Shown here one piece after another: positions 19,773 through 31,352 of a stretch of DNA of 64,000 nucleotides (the first letter of the stretch is position 1; each line of letters opens with the position of its first letter). The DNA comes from Moritella viscosa (GTDB taxonomy: Bacteria > Pseudomonadota > Gammaproteobacteria > Enterobacterales > Moritellaceae). The translations under genes were made by a program, and so were the position numbers. Location: positions 682,001 to 746,000 of the forward strand of contig LN554852.1 in the NCBI GenBank assembly GCA_000953735.1, read 5' to 3'. The notes under the pieces were generated by a model. The model was given only the letters and a program-made list of their open reading frames with translations, was not told the DNA's origin and made no database searches.

Positions 19773-20394
19773 GTCTGACTTAAGAGAAGTAGTTACTTCC
19801 CCTATTGTTACTAACAACCCTATTGCATTACAAATCCTAGGTGTTTGTTCTGCTCTGGCTGTAACAACTAAGATGGAAACAGCGTTTGTAATGACAATCG
19901 CGGTAATGCTAGTAACTGCCTTCTCAAGTTTCTTTATCTCATTAGTACGTAATGTTATTCCTAACAGTGTGCGTATTATTGTGCAAATGGCTATCATTGC
20001 ATCACTTGTAATCGTTGTTGACCAGGTACTTAAAGCGGTAGCGTTCCAGTTATCAAAAGAGCTTTCGGTATTCGTTGGTCTGATCATTACAAACTGTATT
20101 GTAATGGGTCGTGCTGAAGCATACGCAATGAAGAGCAAGCCAATTCCAAGTTTCTTAGACGGTATCGGTAACGGTTTAGGTTACGGTGCAATCTTACTTG
20201 CTGTTGCGACAGTACGTGAAATCTTTGGTTCAGGCACTTGGTTTGGTATTGAAATCTTACCACTAATCCAAAACGGTGGTTGGTACCAATCAAATGGTCT
20301 ATTACTACTTCCGCCAAGTGCATTCTTCATCATTGGTTTATTGATTTGGGCTCTACGTACGTGGAAACCAGAGCAAGTTGAGCCAAAGGGGTAA
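19765..20394 (+). CDS. nqrD: Na+-translocating NADH:quinone reductase subunit D
   Basis: The 209-residue protein has six predicted membrane segments, the NqrD/NqrE fold shared with RnfE/RnfA. Conserved features are [18 protein letters not shown] near the start and [15 protein letters not shown] in the middle, where the cysteine helps bind the intramembrane Fe-S cluster between NqrD and NqrE. The C-terminal tail is short and charged. It overlaps nqrC by 8 bp and is followed by nqrE after 3 bp. Confidence 0.97.
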   Translation: MAKSDLREVVTSPIVTNNPIALQILGVCSALAVTTKMETAFVMTIAVMLVTAFSSFFISLVRNVIPNSVRIIVQMAIIASLVIVVDQVLKAVAFQLSKELSVFVGLIITNCIVMGRAEAYAMKSKPIPSFLDGIGNGLGYGAILLAVATVREIFGSGTWFGIEILPLIQNGGWYQSNGLLLLPPSAFFIIGLLIWALRTWKPEQVEPKG

Positions 20395-20397
20395 ACG

Positions 20398-21006
20398 ATG
20401 GAACATTATATTAGTTTATTCGTACGTGCTATTTTCATTGAAAACTTAGCATTATCATTCTTCTTAGGCATGTGTACATTCCTTGCGGTATCTAAGAAAG
20501 TGACAACAGCGATCGGTCTTGGTGTTGCAGTAACAGCTGTACTTACCATTTCAATCCCTGTTAACCAAGTTATCTATAGTGGCGTACTTGCACCAGGTGC
20601 ACTTGCATGGGCTGGTTTCCCAGAAGCTGATTTAAGCTTCTTAGGTTTCATTACGTTCATTGGTGTTATTGCTGCGCTAGTACAAATCTTAGAGATGGTG
20701 TTAGACAAGTTCTTACCAGCTCTATATAACGCACTGGGTATTTTCCTACCGTTGATCACAGTAAACTGTGCAATTTTCGGTGGTGTATCTTTCATGGTAC
20801 AACGTGACTACAACTTTACAGAATCAGTAGTATATGGTTTTGGTAGTGGTCTAGGTTGGATGTTAGCTATCGTTGCGATGGCCGGTATTCGTGAGAAAAT
20901 GAAATATTCAGATGTGCCAGATGGGCTACGTGGTTTAGGTATTACCTTTATTACAGCGGGTCTTATGGCGCTAGGTTTCATGTCATTTTCTGGTATTCAG
21001 TTATAA
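20398..21006 (+). CDS. nqrE: Na+-translocating NADH:quinone reductase subunit E
   Basis: The 202-residue integral membrane subunit starts [20 protein letters not shown] followed by FFLGMC, and has the second conserved cysteine region [11 protein letters not shown]. It is the inverted-topology partner of NqrD and shares the Fe-S cluster at the subunit interface. It ends MSFSGIQL as in Vibrio. A 48-bp gap with an AAAGGATAAG ribosome-binding site precedes nqrF. Confidence 0.97.
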   Translation: MEHYISLFVRAIFIENLALSFFLGMCTFLAVSKKVTTAIGLGVAVTAVLTISIPVNQVIYSGVLAPGALAWAGFPEADLSFLGFITFIGVIAALVQILEMVLDKFLPALYNALGIFLPLITVNCAIFGGVSFMVQRDYNFTESVVYGFGSGLGWMLAIVAMAGIREKMKYSDVPDGLRGLGITFITAGLMALGFMSFSGIQL

Positions 21007-21054
21007 TAAACAGCTGGCTTCGGTCAGCATGTTTCAAGAGCAAAGGATAAGTCG

Positions 21055-22275
21055 ATGGAAATCATTCTCGGCGTAGTCATGTTCACTATTATCGTTTTAG
21101 CACTAGTAACAGTTATTCTGTTTGCTAAGTCTAAATTGGTAAGTGAAGGTGATATTACAATTAGTATTAACGGCGACGCTGAAAAATCAGTGGTAGCTGG
21201 AGCGGGTGGAAAATTACTCGGAGCACTTGCAGGTAGTGGTATTTTTGTATCATCAGCTTGTGGCGGCGGTGGCACATGTGGTCAATGTCGTGTGAAAGTT
21301 AAATCAGGTGGTGGTGATATTCTTCCAACTGAACTTGATCATATCTCTAAAGGTGAAGCTCGTGAAGGCGACCGTTTAGCATGTCAAGTTAGCGTAAAAG
21401 TTGACATGGACATCGAACTACCTGAAGAAATTTTTGGTGTGAAGAAATGGGAATGTGAAGTTATTTCTAACGATAACAAAGCAACATTCATTAAAGAGCT
21501 TAAAATGGCTATTCCAAACGGCGAAGTGGTTCCTTTCCGTGCCGGTGGTTATATCCAAATTGAAGCGCCTGCTCACCATGTTAAATATTCAGATTATGAT
21601 ATTCCTGAAGAATATCGTGGTGACTGGAAGCACTTTGGCTTCTTTGACATCGAGTCTAAAGTTGATGAAGAAACGATCCGTGCTTATTCTATGGCTAACT
21701 GCCCAGATGAAGCGGGTATCATTATGTTGAACGTGCGTATCGCTACGCCACCGCCACGTAATCTTTCTTTACCAGCAGGTAAAATGTCATCATACATTTG
21801 GAGCCTAAAAGAAGGCGACAAAGTCACTATCTCAGGTCCATTTGGTGAGTTCTTTGCAAAAGAAACTGACAATGAAATGGTATTTGTTGGTGGTGGTGCT
21901 GGTATGGCGCCTATGCGTTCACACATCTTTGATCAACTTAACCGTCTGAATACAGATCGTAAAGTTTCATTCTGGTATGGTGCGCGTTCTAAGCGTGAAA
22001 TGTTCTATGTTGAAGATTTCGATATGCTTGCTAAAGAAAACGAAAACTTTGAATGGCATGTCGCATTAAGTGATCCACAACCAGAAGATAACTGGGAAGG
22101 TTACACTGGCTTCATCCATAACGTGATCCTTGAGAATTATCTCGCAGATCACGAAGCACCAGAAGATTGTGAGTACTACATGTGTGGTCCACCAATGATG
22201 AATGCTGCTGTTATCGGTATGCTGAAAGATCTTGGTGTTGAAGATGAAAACATCTTACTTGATGATTTTGGTTAA
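21055..22275 (+). CDS. nqrF: Na+-translocating NADH:quinone reductase subunit F (NADH dehydrogenase flavoprotein)
   Basis: NqrF oxidises NADH on the cytoplasmic face and passes electrons into the pump. The 406-residue protein has an N-terminal membrane anchor and a plant-type 2Fe-2S ferredoxin domain with cysteines near 69, 75, 78 and 110 ([10 protein letters not shown] and LACQ). An FAD domain with RAYSMAN and an NAD domain with GGGAGMAP and the C-terminal CGPPMM region follow. All cluster ligands are present. Confidence 0.97.
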   Translation: MEIILGVVMFTIIVLALVTVILFAKSKLVSEGDITISINGDAEKSVVAGAGGKLLGALAGSGIFVSSACGGGGTCGQCRVKVKSGGGDILPTELDHISKGEAREGDRLACQVSVKVDMDIELPEEIFGVKKWECEVISNDNKATFIKELKMAIPNGEVVPFRAGGYIQIEAPAHHVKYSDYDIPEEYRGDWKHFGFFDIESKVDEETIRAYSMANCPDEAGIIMLNVRIATPPPRNLSLPAGKMSSYIWSLKEGDKVTISGPFGEFFAKETDNEMVFVGGGAGMAPMRSHIFDQLNRLNTDRKVSFWYGARSKREMFYVEDFDMLAKENENFEWHVALSDPQPEDNWEGYTGFIHNVILENYLADHEAPEDCEYYMCGPPMMNAAVIGMLKDLGVEDENILLDDFG

Positions 22276-22299
22276 TAGTTTTTGATTCAATTCAAATCG

Positions 22300-23310
22300 A
22301 TGTATCGATGGCTAGTTCTGATGGGGCTAGCCATTTTCATTCTTGGTTGTAGTGAACAAAAAAGTACAGAAGAAGTACTTTTTTCTGGTCCTACTATGGG
22401 TACAACTTATCACATGAAAGTCGTGGGTTTCCCACTGTCTGAACAAGATAAGCAAGATATTCAAGTCGAGATTGATAAACGTTTAGAATTAGTTAACGAT
22501 CAGATGTCGACTTATCGTCCTAATTCAGAGTTGTCACGCTTTAATCAAAGCGTAGCGGTTACTGGTTTTGAAGTATCACGTGATACGGCAATAGTTGTGC
22601 TAGAAGCTCTTCGTTTAAATGTTCTGACTAATGGGGCACTAGATGTAACTGTTGGTCCGTTAGTTAATCTGTGGGGATTTGGGCCGGATAATAAACCGGA
22701 AAAAATACCATCAGAGCAAGAGTTGAATGATGTCAAACAACGTATTGGTATTGAGCACTTATCTGCTACAGAAACCACATTAAGCAAAGATATTGATGGC
22801 TTATATGTTGATTTGTCTTCGATTGCTAAGGGTTATGGCGTTGATGTTATCGCGGATTACTTTGCTTCACTAGGGATTGAAAACTACTTAGTTGAAGTGG
22901 GCGGTGAACTGCGTATTAATGGTGTTAATGCACGTGGTATTGATTGGCAAGTTGCGATTGAGAAGCCGACAGCGGATAATCAAAGTGTGCAAGAAGTGAT
23001 TGCGGTTGGGAACAATGCAATTGCAACATCGGGTGATTACCGTAATTATTACGAGCTTGATGGTGAGCGTTTTGCGCACACTATTGATCCTGCAAGCGGT
23101 AAACCAATTAAACATAAGCTGGTTTCTGTGACTGTTATCCATACTTCATCAATGACAGCTGATGCCTTCGCCACAGCGTTAATGGTGATGGGTGAGAAAG
23201 ATGGTCTTGAGTTTGCGAAACAGCAAGGTTTAGCTGTATTGATGATCTCAAAGTCAGATTCAGGTTATAATGAAGTGTATACCAAACAGTTCGAACCTTA
23301 TTTAAAGTAG
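22300..23310 (+). CDS. apbE: FAD:protein FMN transferase (flavin transferase for NqrB/NqrC)
   Basis: The 336-residue lipoprotein begins MYRWLVLMGLAIFILGCSEQ, with a lipobox ending in Cys17. The ApbE domain follows, with GPTMGTTYHMKV, the Arg/Ser-rich TYRPNSELSRFN, VDLSSIAKGYGVD and the metal-binding THR-like segment FAHTIDPASGKP. ApbE attaches FMN to threonines of NqrB and NqrC in the periplasm using FAD, so its place directly after nqrF is functional. An in-frame TTG at 22282 is possible, but the ATG gives a normal lipoprotein signal; its ribosome-binding site is weak, suggesting coupling to nqrF. Confidence 0.93.
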   Translation: MYRWLVLMGLAIFILGCSEQKSTEEVLFSGPTMGTTYHMKVVGFPLSEQDKQDIQVEIDKRLELVNDQMSTYRPNSELSRFNQSVAVTGFEVSRDTAIVVLEALRLNVLTNGALDVTVGPLVNLWGFGPDNKPEKIPSEQELNDVKQRIGIEHLSATETTLSKDIDGLYVDLSSIAKGYGVDVIADYFASLGIENYLVEVGGELRINGVNARGIDWQVAIEKPTADNQSVQEVIAVGNNAIATSGDYRNYYELDGERFAHTIDPASGKPIKHKLVSVTVIHTSSMTADAFATALMVMGEKDGLEFAKQQGLAVLMISKSDSGYNEVYTKQFEPYLK

Positions 23311-23318
23311 AGGCTAAT

Positions 23319-23543
23319 ATGGCTTATTTTGCTGCGACATTTATTATGTTTGCGTTAGTTATTGCTGGTATGTCGATTGGCTATATCGTGCAAAAGAAAT
23401 CGATCACAGGTAGCTGTGGCGGTATTAGTAACTTAGGTATGGAGAAGGCGTGTGATTGCCCCGATCCATGTGATAAGCGTAAAGCTAAAATGGCAAAAGA
23501 AGAAGCTAAACAAATGATGTTAAACGAAAATCGTATCATCTAG
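23319..23543 (+). CDS. nqrM: Nqr maturation protein NqrM
   Basis: The 74-residue protein has one N-terminal membrane segment (AYFAATFIMFALVIAGMSIG) and a cysteine-rich tail: CGGISNLG followed by CDCPDPCDKRK. This is the pattern of NqrM (formerly DUF539). NqrM is needed to deliver the iron for the NqrD/NqrE cluster. It is the last gene of the operon, 8 bp after apbE, and is followed by a terminator. Confidence 0.93.
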   Translation: MAYFAATFIMFALVIAGMSIGYIVQKKSITGSCGGISNLGMEKACDCPDPCDKRKAKMAKEEAKQMMLNENRII

Positions 23544-23559
23544 TTTATGCCAAGCACCT

Positions 23560-23597
23560 AGCTATAAAGTGCAATATGTACTTTATAGCTTTTTCTT
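23560..23597 (+). terminator. Terminator of the nqr operon
   Basis: AGCTATAAAGT (23560-23570) pairs perfectly with ACTTTATAGCT (23580-23590) around a 9-nt loop and is followed by TTTTCTT. Confidence 0.8.
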
Positions 23598-23803
23598 CTA
23601 ATCATTTGATTCAAATCTCTAAACCATCAACATTACTTTTCTTGTTTAATACCCTCCTAAAGACGCAATTATTTGATGTAATTATTTCATCTTAATCACC
23701 TGCTATTTCTGATTTAATTATTTGTTCTCAGCCCTAATTTTATTTATAATTAACTGGTCTTTTATACAGTGATATTTATGCTGATTAACATTTAGTTAAG
23801 GTC

Positions 23804-24856
23804 ATGAAAAAAATAATTCATATAGATATGGACGCATATTTCGCCAATGTAGAAATACGTGATAATCCAGCTTACAAAGATATTCCTATTGCGATTGGTG
23901 GTATGAGTGATCGTCGTGGCGTGATAGCAACGTGTAATTATATCGCCCGCCAATATGGGGTGCGCTCTGCGATGTCTTCTTATAAAGCAATGCAGCTCTG
24001 TCCCGATCTAACATTAGTACCGTCACGTATGCAGGTATATAAAGAAGTCTCAGCCCAGCTCCATGAAATATTTTCTCGCTATACAGATTTGATCGAACCT
24101 TTATCGCTAGATGAAGCCTATTTAGATGTCTCTAATTGCAAATTATTTTCTGGCAGTGCGACGTTAATTGCCGAAGACATTCGTCAAACTATCGAAAGTG
24201 AGTTGGCGCTTACTGCGTCCGCTGGGGTGGCACCAGTTAAATTTCTGGCAAAAGTAGCATCAGATATCAATAAACCTAACGGACTGTTCGTGATCTCGCC
24301 ATCGCAAGTAAAATCCTTTGTGGCAGACCTATCTCTAAATAAGATCCCTGGCGTGGGTAAAGTCACTTGGCAAAAGCTCAATCGCGTCGGTTTGTATACG
24401 TGTTCTGATGTTCTTAAGTTTCCACCAGAGGATATTATTGATAGCTTTGGCAAGTTAGGTCATAGTTTATTAGAACGCTGTCAGGGGATTGATAATCGCC
24501 CTGTTTGCAATGAACGACATCGTAAATCAGTGGGCGTTGAGATAACTTTACCTGAAGATATTGTCACGCTAGAACAGTGCATGGTGTTATTTCCTCAACT
24601 ATATCAAACCTTGCTGCAACGCCTAGAAAAAGCTTCTCCTGACATGCGGATCACTAAGCAAGGGGTTAAGCTTAAGTTTAATGATTTTACTCTGACCAGT
24701 GCAGAGCAAAGTATTACCACGCTTGATGAACACCTATTTACTGACTTGTTTTCACAAGCACTGAGAAAGCAAGAACAACGTAGCATTCGTTTAATTGGTT
24801 TATATGTTGGTCTTGCTGGTGATAATGATAGCGAGCAATATAACTTGCTGTTTTAA
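23804..24856 (+). CDS. dinB: DNA polymerase IV (translesion, Y-family)
   Basis: The 350-residue protein matches DinB. It opens [16 protein letters not shown], with the metal-binding Asp near residues 8-10. The second catalytic motif is SLDEAYLDV (Asp/Glu near 103-104), and helix-hairpin-helix ([12 protein letters not shown]) and little-finger regions follow. DinB copies past N2-guanine lesions and is usually SOS-induced. I did not find a clear LexA box (CTGT-N8-ACAG) in the 200 bp upstream, so SOS control here is not shown. It converges on the DUF1971 gene 26 bp away. Confidence 0.95.
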   Translation: MKKIIHIDMDAYFANVEIRDNPAYKDIPIAIGGMSDRRGVIATCNYIARQYGVRSAMSSYKAMQLCPDLTLVPSRMQVYKEVSAQLHEIFSRYTDLIEPLSLDEAYLDVSNCKLFSGSATLIAEDIRQTIESELALTASAGVAPVKFLAKVASDINKPNGLFVISPSQVKSFVADLSLNKIPGVGKVTWQKLNRVGLYTCSDVLKFPPEDIIDSFGKLGHSLLERCQGIDNRPVCNERHRKSVGVEITLPEDIVTLEQCMVLFPQLYQTLLQRLEKASPDMRITKQGVKLKFNDFTLTSAEQSITTLDEHLFTDLFSQALRKQEQRSIRLIGLYVGLAGDNDSEQYNLLF

Positions 24857-24882
24857 ACGTATATTTATTTTAAATAATAAAC

Positions 24883-25221
24883 TTATTTTCTTGCGCTAAA
24901 TAGTGGCTGATCTTTCTTGTTGGCCTCAGACCAAAAATTAATATTGAATTGCGCATCATCTGTGATTTCGATACGATGCCAATATTCAGGCGGGCTGGTA
25001 GCAAATTGACCTGCATTGACAACAACTTTAATGTCTGGCTCGTTGGAATATTCATTGGCAAAGCCATAATAGGTTACCGTTCCTTCCATTACACATAGCT
25101 GACCAAATACTCCCTCAGCAGTATTGTGATGCGAGAGTAGTGCTGAAGGTACGTTCTCTTTTGTAAAAAACGGAGTTGAACGCTGTACAGTCCAATTAGC
25201 AGGAATTCGTTGATGGCCCAT
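24883..25221 (-). CDS. DUF1971 (YeaR/TehB-like cupin) domain protein
   Basis: The 112-residue protein is a single small beta-barrel domain resembling DUF1971/YeaR. It has RSTPFFTKENVPSALLSHHN, GVFGQLCVMEGTVTYYGF and QFATSPPEYWHRIEI. The family is related to the N-terminal domain of some TehB tellurite-resistance proteins and to nitrate-induced E. coli YeaR, but a reaction is not known. It stands alone, convergent with dinB and divergent from lplA. The ribosome-binding site GGGGAGG on the minus strand just upstream of the ATG is strong, so it is clearly translated. Confidence 0.8.
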   Translation of the reverse strand: MGHQRIPANWTVQRSTPFFTKENVPSALLSHHNTAEGVFGQLCVMEGTVTYYGFANEYSNEPDIKVVVNAGQFATSPPEYWHRIEITDDAQFNINFWSEANKKDQPLFSARK

Positions 25222-25400
25222 TGTAAACCTCCCCAGTAATACACTGGTATATTAAGATGAATAAATCTTTTTTACTGACCTGAATAACAAAGTTACATTT
25301 AAGATACCATATCCCAACCTTTAATCAATAGTAATTCTCATTTGCATTTGGTGTGCGTGTTATAGTTCCGCATATCATTTCAATTAATCGGATAATATTT

Positions 25401-26417
25401 ATGCCAAAAATTCGTGTCCTGTTTTCTACGTCTACCTGCCCGTGGTTTAATCTGGCTGTTGAAGAGACTATCTTCCGCTCTATGTCCGCAAATCAGCGCA
25501 TATTATTCTTATGGCGTAATGCTGATACGATTGTCATTGGCCGCGCTCAGAATCCATGGAAGGAATGCAATACGCGAAAGATGGAGCAAGATAGTATAAA
25601 GCTGGCTCGTCGCCAAAGTGGAGGAGGTGCCGTTTTTCATGATTTAGGTAATACTAACTTTACCTTTATGGCTGGTAAGCCGGAGTATAATAAGGCGGTA
25701 TCAACCAAAATTGTACTGAATGCACTCAAAAAATTGGGTATCAACGGTAAGGCAACTGGCCGCAATGACTTGGTTGTTGCTGTATCTGATGGTGATCGTA
25801 AGTTTTCTGGTTCTGCATATCGTGAAACATTAGATCGTGGTTTTCACCACGGAACACTATTACTTAATGCTAATCTGACTCGATTGGAAAATTACCTGTG
25901 TCCCGATCCTAAAAAATTAAAAGCCAAAGGTATTACTTCGGTTAGATCTCGGGTAGTCAACCTTTGCGATATTAATCCAAGTATTAATCATAATATGGTA
26001 TGTGAAGCTATCACTCAGGAATTTTATGCATATTTTAGAGATACTGTAGCAATCGAATATATTTCACCTGATATCATTCCCGATTTACCAGGATTCAAAG
26101 AAAAATATAGCCAGCAAAGAAGCTGGGATTGGAATTTTGGAAGCACATCCAATTTTACTCACTCTTTGGATGAACGTTTTACATGGGGGGGGGTTGAAAT
26201 CCACTTTGATGTAAGAAAAACGCACATCTGGGATACTCAAATATTTACCGACAGTTTAGACCCTACACCATTGGAAGCCTTATCAAGGCAATTAACAGGC
26301 CTCGCATATACACCAAATTCAGTCGCTAATTGTATCGATGAAATTACTGTACAGTTCCCTGAAAACGTTATTGAACTAAGGGAACTACAAGAGTGGCTCA
26401 CTTTCGCAATAGCTTAA
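25401..26417 (+). CDS. lplA: Lipoate-protein ligase A
   Basis: The 338-residue protein has the same length as E. coli LplA and matches it almost throughout: [48 protein letters not shown], and [13 protein letters not shown] with the catalytic Lys near residue 134. LplA activates free lipoate with ATP and attaches it to the E2 and H proteins, salvaging exogenous lipoate. I use the ATG at 25401, which gives the conserved start; an in-frame start at 25353 adds an unrelated leader. The codons for TWGGV contain a run of nine G (26185-26193). Confidence 0.93.
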   Translation: MPKIRVLFSTSTCPWFNLAVEETIFRSMSANQRILFLWRNADTIVIGRAQNPWKECNTRKMEQDSIKLARRQSGGGAVFHDLGNTNFTFMAGKPEYNKAVSTKIVLNALKKLGINGKATGRNDLVVAVSDGDRKFSGSAYRETLDRGFHHGTLLLNANLTRLENYLCPDPKKLKAKGITSVRSRVVNLCDINPSINHNMVCEAITQEFYAYFRDTVAIEYISPDIIPDLPGFKEKYSQQRSWDWNFGSTSNFTHSLDERFTWGGVEIHFDVRKTHIWDTQIFTDSLDPTPLEALSRQLTGLAYTPNSVANCIDEITVQFPENVIELRELQEWLTFAIA

Positions 26418-26565
26418 TTTAAAGGAATCTATCAACCCATTCTTCTATTCCTATATTCCTAAAAGTTATTAAGAATCAGTTTATGTTCTTTGGCGGTTAT
26501 AAGTAAAGGCGCTATATTGATTCAAACGATATGAAATTATCCAATTTGGTCTGATGGAGTAGAAG

Positions 26566-27474
26566 ATGAATCAACAGAGGTTGACCCACCTTAAACAGCT
26601 GGAAGCTGAAAGTATCCACATAATCAGGGAAGTTGCGGCAGAGTTTGATAATCCGGTAATGATGTATTCAATCGGTAAAGACTCGTCAGTGATGCTGCAC
26701 CTGGCTCGTAAGGCTTTTTACCCAGGTAAGATCCCATTTCCATTGTTGCATGTTGATACTAACTGGAAGTTTCGCGAAATGATTGAATTTCGTGACAAGA
26801 CGGTTGAGAAATACGGTTTTGATCTGTTAGTACACCAAAACCCAGAAGGGATCGCAATGGGCTGTAGTCCATTTGATCATGGCAGCTCGAAACATACCGA
26901 TATTATGAAAACACAAGGTCTTAAACAGGCACTGGACAAATATGGTTTTGATGCGGCATTTGGTGGCGCACGACGTGATGAAGAAAAATCGCGTGCTAAA
27001 GAACGTGTCTATTCATTCCGTGATAAGAACCATCGTTGGGACCCGAAAAACCAACGTCCAGAGTTGTGGCGCACTTACAACGGTCAAGTGAACAAAGGTG
27101 AAAGCATACGTGTTTTCCCATTATCGAACTGGACCGAACTGGATATTTGGCAATATATCTACCAAGAACAAATTGAGATTGTGCCACTTTACCTTGCTGC
27201 TAAACGTCCTGTTGTTGAACGAGACGGTGCGTTGATCATGGTTGATGATGATCGCATGAAGTTACAAGCAGGTGAGAAAATAGAAGAGAAAATGGTGCGC
27301 TTTAGAACTCTTGGTTGTTACCCATTAACAGGTGCCGTGGAGTCTGAAGCATTAACATTGCCTGAAATTATTGAAGAAATGTTACTGGCGACAAGCAGTG
27401 AACGACAAGGACGTATGATTGACCATGATTCTTCTGCTTCAATGGAACAGAAGAAACGTCAAGGTTATTTCTAG
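26566..27474 (+). CDS. cysD: Sulfate adenylyltransferase subunit 2
   Basis: The 302-residue protein equals E. coli CysD in length and sequence pattern. It has the PP-loop [17 protein letters not shown] near residue 36, [16 protein letters not shown], and the C-terminal [19 protein letters not shown] and [10 protein letters not shown]. It makes APS from ATP and sulfate, driven by GTP hydrolysis on CysN. It is the first gene of cysD-cysN-SLC13-cysC-cysQ. A 148-bp leader precedes it, in which I could not fix a CysB site. Confidence 0.97.
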   Translation: MNQQRLTHLKQLEAESIHIIREVAAEFDNPVMMYSIGKDSSVMLHLARKAFYPGKIPFPLLHVDTNWKFREMIEFRDKTVEKYGFDLLVHQNPEGIAMGCSPFDHGSSKHTDIMKTQGLKQALDKYGFDAAFGGARRDEEKSRAKERVYSFRDKNHRWDPKNQRPELWRTYNGQVNKGESIRVFPLSNWTELDIWQYIYQEQIEIVPLYLAAKRPVVERDGALIMVDDDRMKLQAGEKIEEKMVRFRTLGCYPLTGAVESEALTLPEIIEEMLLATSSERQGRMIDHDSSASMEQKKRQGYF

Positions 27475-27488
27475 GTAGGAGCAGGTAG

Positions 27489-28910
27489 ATGAACACTCAA
27501 ATAGTAAATGAATTAGCACAAACAGACATTGAAACCTACTTACATCAACAGCAGCATAAAAGCCTATTACGCTTTTTGACCTGCGGCAGTGTTGATGATG
27601 GTAAGAGTAGCCTTATTGGTCGTTTATTACATGACTCGCACCAGATCTATGAAGATCAATTAGCGGCGTTGCATGTTGATAGCCAAAAGTCTGGTACAAC
27701 AGGTGAAGCGATTGATTTAGCCTTATTAGTTGATGGCCTTGCTGCCGAACGTGAGCAGGGTATTACCATTGATGTGGCATATCGTTATTTCTCGACATCA
27801 ACACGTAAATTTATTATTGCTGATACACCAGGGCATGAAGAATACACGCGTAATATGGCAACCGGTGCTTCAACGTGTGATCTTGCGGTGATCTTAATTG
27901 ATGCGCGTAAAGGGGTATTAACACAAACTAAACGTCATTCGTATATTGCGTCATTATTGGGTATTAAACATTTTGTTGTAGCAGTTAATAAAATGGACCT
28001 TGTTGATTTCTCTGAGCAGCGCTTTGAAGAAATCAAAGCAGAATATTTAGGATTTACTGAAAAGCTTAACGACATTACTATCGAGTTCACGCCATTATCA
28101 GCATTACTCGGTGATAACGTTGTTGATCGTTCTACGCAGACACCTTGGTTTAAAGGCCGTACATTATTAGAATGTTTAGAAGCGGTAGATACATCCGATG
28201 AAGCGCTTGATAAACCATTCCGTTTACCTGTGCAATATGTTAATCGTCCTAATCTCGATTTTCGCGGTTTTGCTGGTACTATCGCAGCCGGTCAAATAAG
28301 TGTTGGTGATGAAGTGGTTGCGCTGCCATCTGGTAAATCAAGTACGGTCAAATCGATAGTTACTTTTGATGGTGAGCTAGCCTCTGCACATCAAGATCAA
28401 GCGATTACATTAACACTTACTGACGAAATCGATGTGAGTCGTGGTGATGTTATTGTTGCTGTTACTGACCAACCTAAATTATCAGATTCGTTATTAGCAA
28501 ATATTGTGTGGATGTCAGACCAAGAATTACAAATTGGTCGTCAATATGATATTAAACTAGCAAGTAAAAAAACCACTGGCCAGTTCAATTTGATCCGTAA
28601 TAAGATCGATGTGAATACCATGGTTGAATCTGCGGCAAGCACATTAGAACTGAATGAAATCGGTTTATGTGAATTAACACTGACGGAATCGGTACCGACA
28701 GATAACTATAAAAATGTAGCCGATACTGGCAGCTTTATTGTGATTGACCGTTTGACTAATGTGACAGTTGGCGCTGGTATGATTGAGCAAGTACTTGATG
28801 CAACGGTAAGTACTAACTCGCATGAGTTTAGTGACTTTGAAGTTGAGTTGAATGCATTAGTGCGTAAGCACTTTCCGAAATGGCAAGCTATCGACATTAG
28901 CAAGCTGTAG
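27489..28910 (+). CDS. cysN: Sulfate adenylyltransferase subunit 1 (GTPase)
   Basis: The 473-residue translation-factor-like GTPase has the P-loop [12 protein letters not shown], switch [19 protein letters not shown] and NKMD, then two beta-barrel domains as in EF-Tu. It is the GTP-hydrolysing partner of CysD. There is no fused APS-kinase domain, and a separate cysC lies two genes downstream. It is 14 bp after cysD, with an AGGTAGGAGCAGGT leader containing a strong ribosome-binding site. Confidence 0.96.
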   Translation: MNTQIVNELAQTDIETYLHQQQHKSLLRFLTCGSVDDGKSSLIGRLLHDSHQIYEDQLAALHVDSQKSGTTGEAIDLALLVDGLAAEREQGITIDVAYRYFSTSTRKFIIADTPGHEEYTRNMATGASTCDLAVILIDARKGVLTQTKRHSYIASLLGIKHFVVAVNKMDLVDFSEQRFEEIKAEYLGFTEKLNDITIEFTPLSALLGDNVVDRSTQTPWFKGRTLLECLEAVDTSDEALDKPFRLPVQYVNRPNLDFRGFAGTIAAGQISVGDEVVALPSGKSSTVKSIVTFDGELASAHQDQAITLTLTDEIDVSRGDVIVAVTDQPKLSDSLLANIVWMSDQELQIGRQYDIKLASKKTTGQFNLIRNKIDVNTMVESAASTLELNEIGLCELTLTESVPTDNYKNVADTGSFIVIDRLTNVTVGAGMIEQVLDATVSTNSHEFSDFEVELNALVRKHFPKWQAIDISKL

Positions 28911-28919
28911 GATGTTGTT

Positions 28920-30650
28920 ATGAATGTGATACAGGGAAGCATTTTAGTCTCACTAGTGATCTTCATTGGTTTACTAATCTCTGGTAAGTTTCGACCATCG
29001 AGTTTATTTGGTGGGATGGTCATCCTAGCTTACTTGTCTGGTTTTATTGAAATGCCACAAGTTATGGCTGGATTTACCAATCCTTCTCTTATCACATTAA
29101 TTTTATTATTACTTATTTCGATAACCATTGAAAAAACGCGTCTAATTAGCTGGATAGGACGGCAGTTATCAACGGGGCGTTTTACGGTGGTGGTGGCTAA
29201 ACTCGGTATTTCTACCGCTTTACTCTCTTCTTTTACCAATAATACAGCTGTTGTTGCGTCGTTAATTGGTGCTGTGAAGCGTAACAATACCCATGCGCCC
29301 ACTAAATTACTTATTCCACTTTCTTATGCTGCGATCTTTGGTGGCACGCTGACGCTAATTGGCACATCGACCAATCTGATTGTGAATAGTTTTGTAGTTG
29401 ATGCGGGGCTTCCCTCGTTGGGTTTTTTTGAATTTTCTATTATCGGTTTAGCAGGTTTCGTTGCTGGCATGATAGTACTTATTACCATGAGCCATCGATT
29501 ACCCGACCATACCCAAGATGAAAATGAAGAATTAGTCTATTTTTTAGAAGCACATGTAAAAGCCAATTCAGAATTGGTTGGAAAAACCATTACTGAAAAT
29601 AATTTACGTGCGTTAAAACAATTATACCTTGCTGAAATACAGCGGGATGGCGATGTTATCTGTCCTGTCTGCCCAGAAGAAGTATTGCGAGCAAACGATC
29701 AGCTTCTCTTCTGTGGTGATGTTGATTCGGTCGGTGTACTGCAAGATATTAAAGGATTGAAATTATTTGGCCAAGGTGAACTTAATGGCCAGCATCTCGT
29801 TGAAGTTATTGTCAGTCACTCTTCAAAATTAAACGGCTTAACCTTAAAAGAAAGTAAATTTAGAGAGCATTTTGATTCTGTGGTTGTGGCTATTCGCCGT
29901 GGACATAGTCCTTTACGTGGAGGCTTAGGTAATGTGCGCCTACGTGCTGGCGATACCTTGTTATTAGCACCGGGTGCCGAGTTTAAAAACAGTAAAGATC
30001 TGAGTCGTGATTTTGTCGTAGTCAGTGGTTTAGATGTTGCAACACGTTTAAGTGATAAACGTAGTATTGGCGTATTAGCTGGATTTGTTGGCACAATTGC
30101 TTTAGCACTAACCGGTACATTACCGCTATTAAAAGGCTTAGTTATATTCGTATTACTGCTTTGCATGAGTGGTACTTTATCTTTGCAAGAGATCCGCAGA
30201 CGTTTACCTATTGATCTTTGGCTCGTCGTTGGTAGTGCATTAGCCTTATCTAACATGCTACAGGTCAGTGGTGTTTCAGACTTGTTAGCGGGCTCTTTAA
30301 TACAAGCTTTTAATGGCTGGGGGGTATTAGCCGCGTTTATTGCAACTTATTTTGCAACATTATTATTAAGTGAACTAATCACCAATAATGCTGCTGCTGC
30401 ATTGGCATTCCCGATTGCATTTAGCTTGGCACAAAGTTATGGGGTGAGTGAGTTACCTTTCATTATGGCGGTTATCTTTGGCGCCAGTGCCAGCTTTATT
30501 TCGCCTTACGGTTATCAAACTAACCTGATGGTTTATAGTGCTGGTAATTATGCGCTATCAGACTACCTTAAACTCGGTGTTCCGACATCGATTGCTTATT
30601 CCTCTGTGGTATTAGTAATGATCCCATATGTATTCCCATTTTATCTGTGA
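28920..30650 (+). CDS. SLC13-family permease with paired TrkA-C (RCK_C) domains, probable sulfate transporter
   Basis: The 576-residue protein has about eleven membrane segments in two blocks (residues 1-190 and 370-576), separated by a cytoplasmic region with two RCK_C/TrkA-C repeats at about 205-290 and 295-365. The SLC13/DASS signature segments [13 protein letters not shown] and [15 protein letters not shown] are the paired re-entrant SNT-like motifs. Family members carry sulfate, dicarboxylates or other anions with sodium. Its place between cysN and cysC makes sulfate the likeliest substrate, which is inference. It starts 9 bp after cysN and ends 7 bp before cysC. Confidence 0.85.
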   Translation: MNVIQGSILVSLVIFIGLLISGKFRPSSLFGGMVILAYLSGFIEMPQVMAGFTNPSLITLILLLLISITIEKTRLISWIGRQLSTGRFTVVVAKLGISTALLSSFTNNTAVVASLIGAVKRNNTHAPTKLLIPLSYAAIFGGTLTLIGTSTNLIVNSFVVDAGLPSLGFFEFSIIGLAGFVAGMIVLITMSHRLPDHTQDENEELVYFLEAHVKANSELVGKTITENNLRALKQLYLAEIQRDGDVICPVCPEEVLRANDQLLFCGDVDSVGVLQDIKGLKLFGQGELNGQHLVEVIVSHSSKLNGLTLKESKFREHFDSVVVAIRRGHSPLRGGLGNVRLRAGDTLLLAPGAEFKNSKDLSRDFVVVSGLDVATRLSDKRSIGVLAGFVGTIALALTGTLPLLKGLVIFVLLLCMSGTLSLQEIRRRLPIDLWLVVGSALALSNMLQVSGVSDLLAGSLIQAFNGWGVLAAFIATYFATLLLSELITNNAAAALAFPIAFSLAQSYGVSELPFIMAVIFGASASFISPYGYQTNLMVYSAGNYALSDYLKLGVPTSIAYSSVVLVMIPYVFPFYL

Positions 30651-30657
30651 GCATGTA

Positions 30658-31293
30658 ATGACAACAATTACCAATGAAAGTAATGCTGATACAACAGCAA
30701 CTGAAAATATCGTGTGGCATAAACATACTGTAGATAAAGCAGCAAGAGCAGCGAATAAACAACAGCAACCCTGTGTGTTGTGGTTTACGGGCTTAAGTGG
30801 CTCTGGCAAGTCGACAGTGGCGGGCGCATTAGAGAATGAATTACACAAAGCGGGTTATCATACGTATTTGTTAGACGGCGATAATGTGCGTTTTGGTTTA
30901 TGTGGTGACCTGGGTTTTAGTGATGATGATCGTAAAGAAAATATTCGCAGAGTGGGAGAAGTGGCTAAGTTAATGGTTGATGCGGGTGTTATTGTATTAA
31001 CTGCATTTATTTCTCCACACCGTCAAGAGCGTGAATTAGTTCGTTCATTGTTAGGTGACAGTGAGTTTATCGAAATACATGTTGATGCGGATCTTGCTAT
31101 TTGTGAGAAGCGTGACCCTAAGGGACTTTATAAGAAAGCGCGAGCAGGTGAAATCAAGAATTTTACCGGTATTGATTCCGTTTATGAAGCGCCAAATAAA
31201 CCTGAGTTGTATCTAGATAATGGGAACAATCCTGTTTCGACCTCAATTCAACAGATCATGGCTTATCTTTCACAGCAAGGTCATATTAAGTAA
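30658..31293 (+). CDS. cysC: Adenylyl-sulfate kinase
   Basis: The 211-residue protein has the P-loop [14 protein letters not shown] near residue 40, [11 protein letters not shown], the [16 protein letters not shown] segment and [11 protein letters not shown], all standard for APS kinase. It phosphorylates APS to PAPS. The ATG at 30658 is chosen; an earlier in-frame start at 30628 lies within the permease gene. The Ser/Thr/Asn-rich first 20 residues are less conserved. The next gene, cysQ, starts 59 bp downstream. Confidence 0.95.
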   Translation: MTTITNESNADTTATENIVWHKHTVDKAARAANKQQQPCVLWFTGLSGSGKSTVAGALENELHKAGYHTYLLDGDNVRFGLCGDLGFSDDDRKENIRRVGEVAKLMVDAGVIVLTAFISPHRQERELVRSLLGDSEFIEIHVDADLAICEKRDPKGLYKKARAGEIKNFTGIDSVYEAPNKPELYLDNGNNPVSTSIQQIMAYLSQQGHIK

Positions 31294-31352
31294 CTTTTTA
31301 TAAATAATTTTTATAAACAATCGTTTGTCAGTAAGGGAGTAGTAGCGGACTA

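Noticed and set aside
23600-23803. LexA box upstream of dinB
   Set aside because: No CTGT-N8-ACAG match of acceptable quality was found in this stretch.
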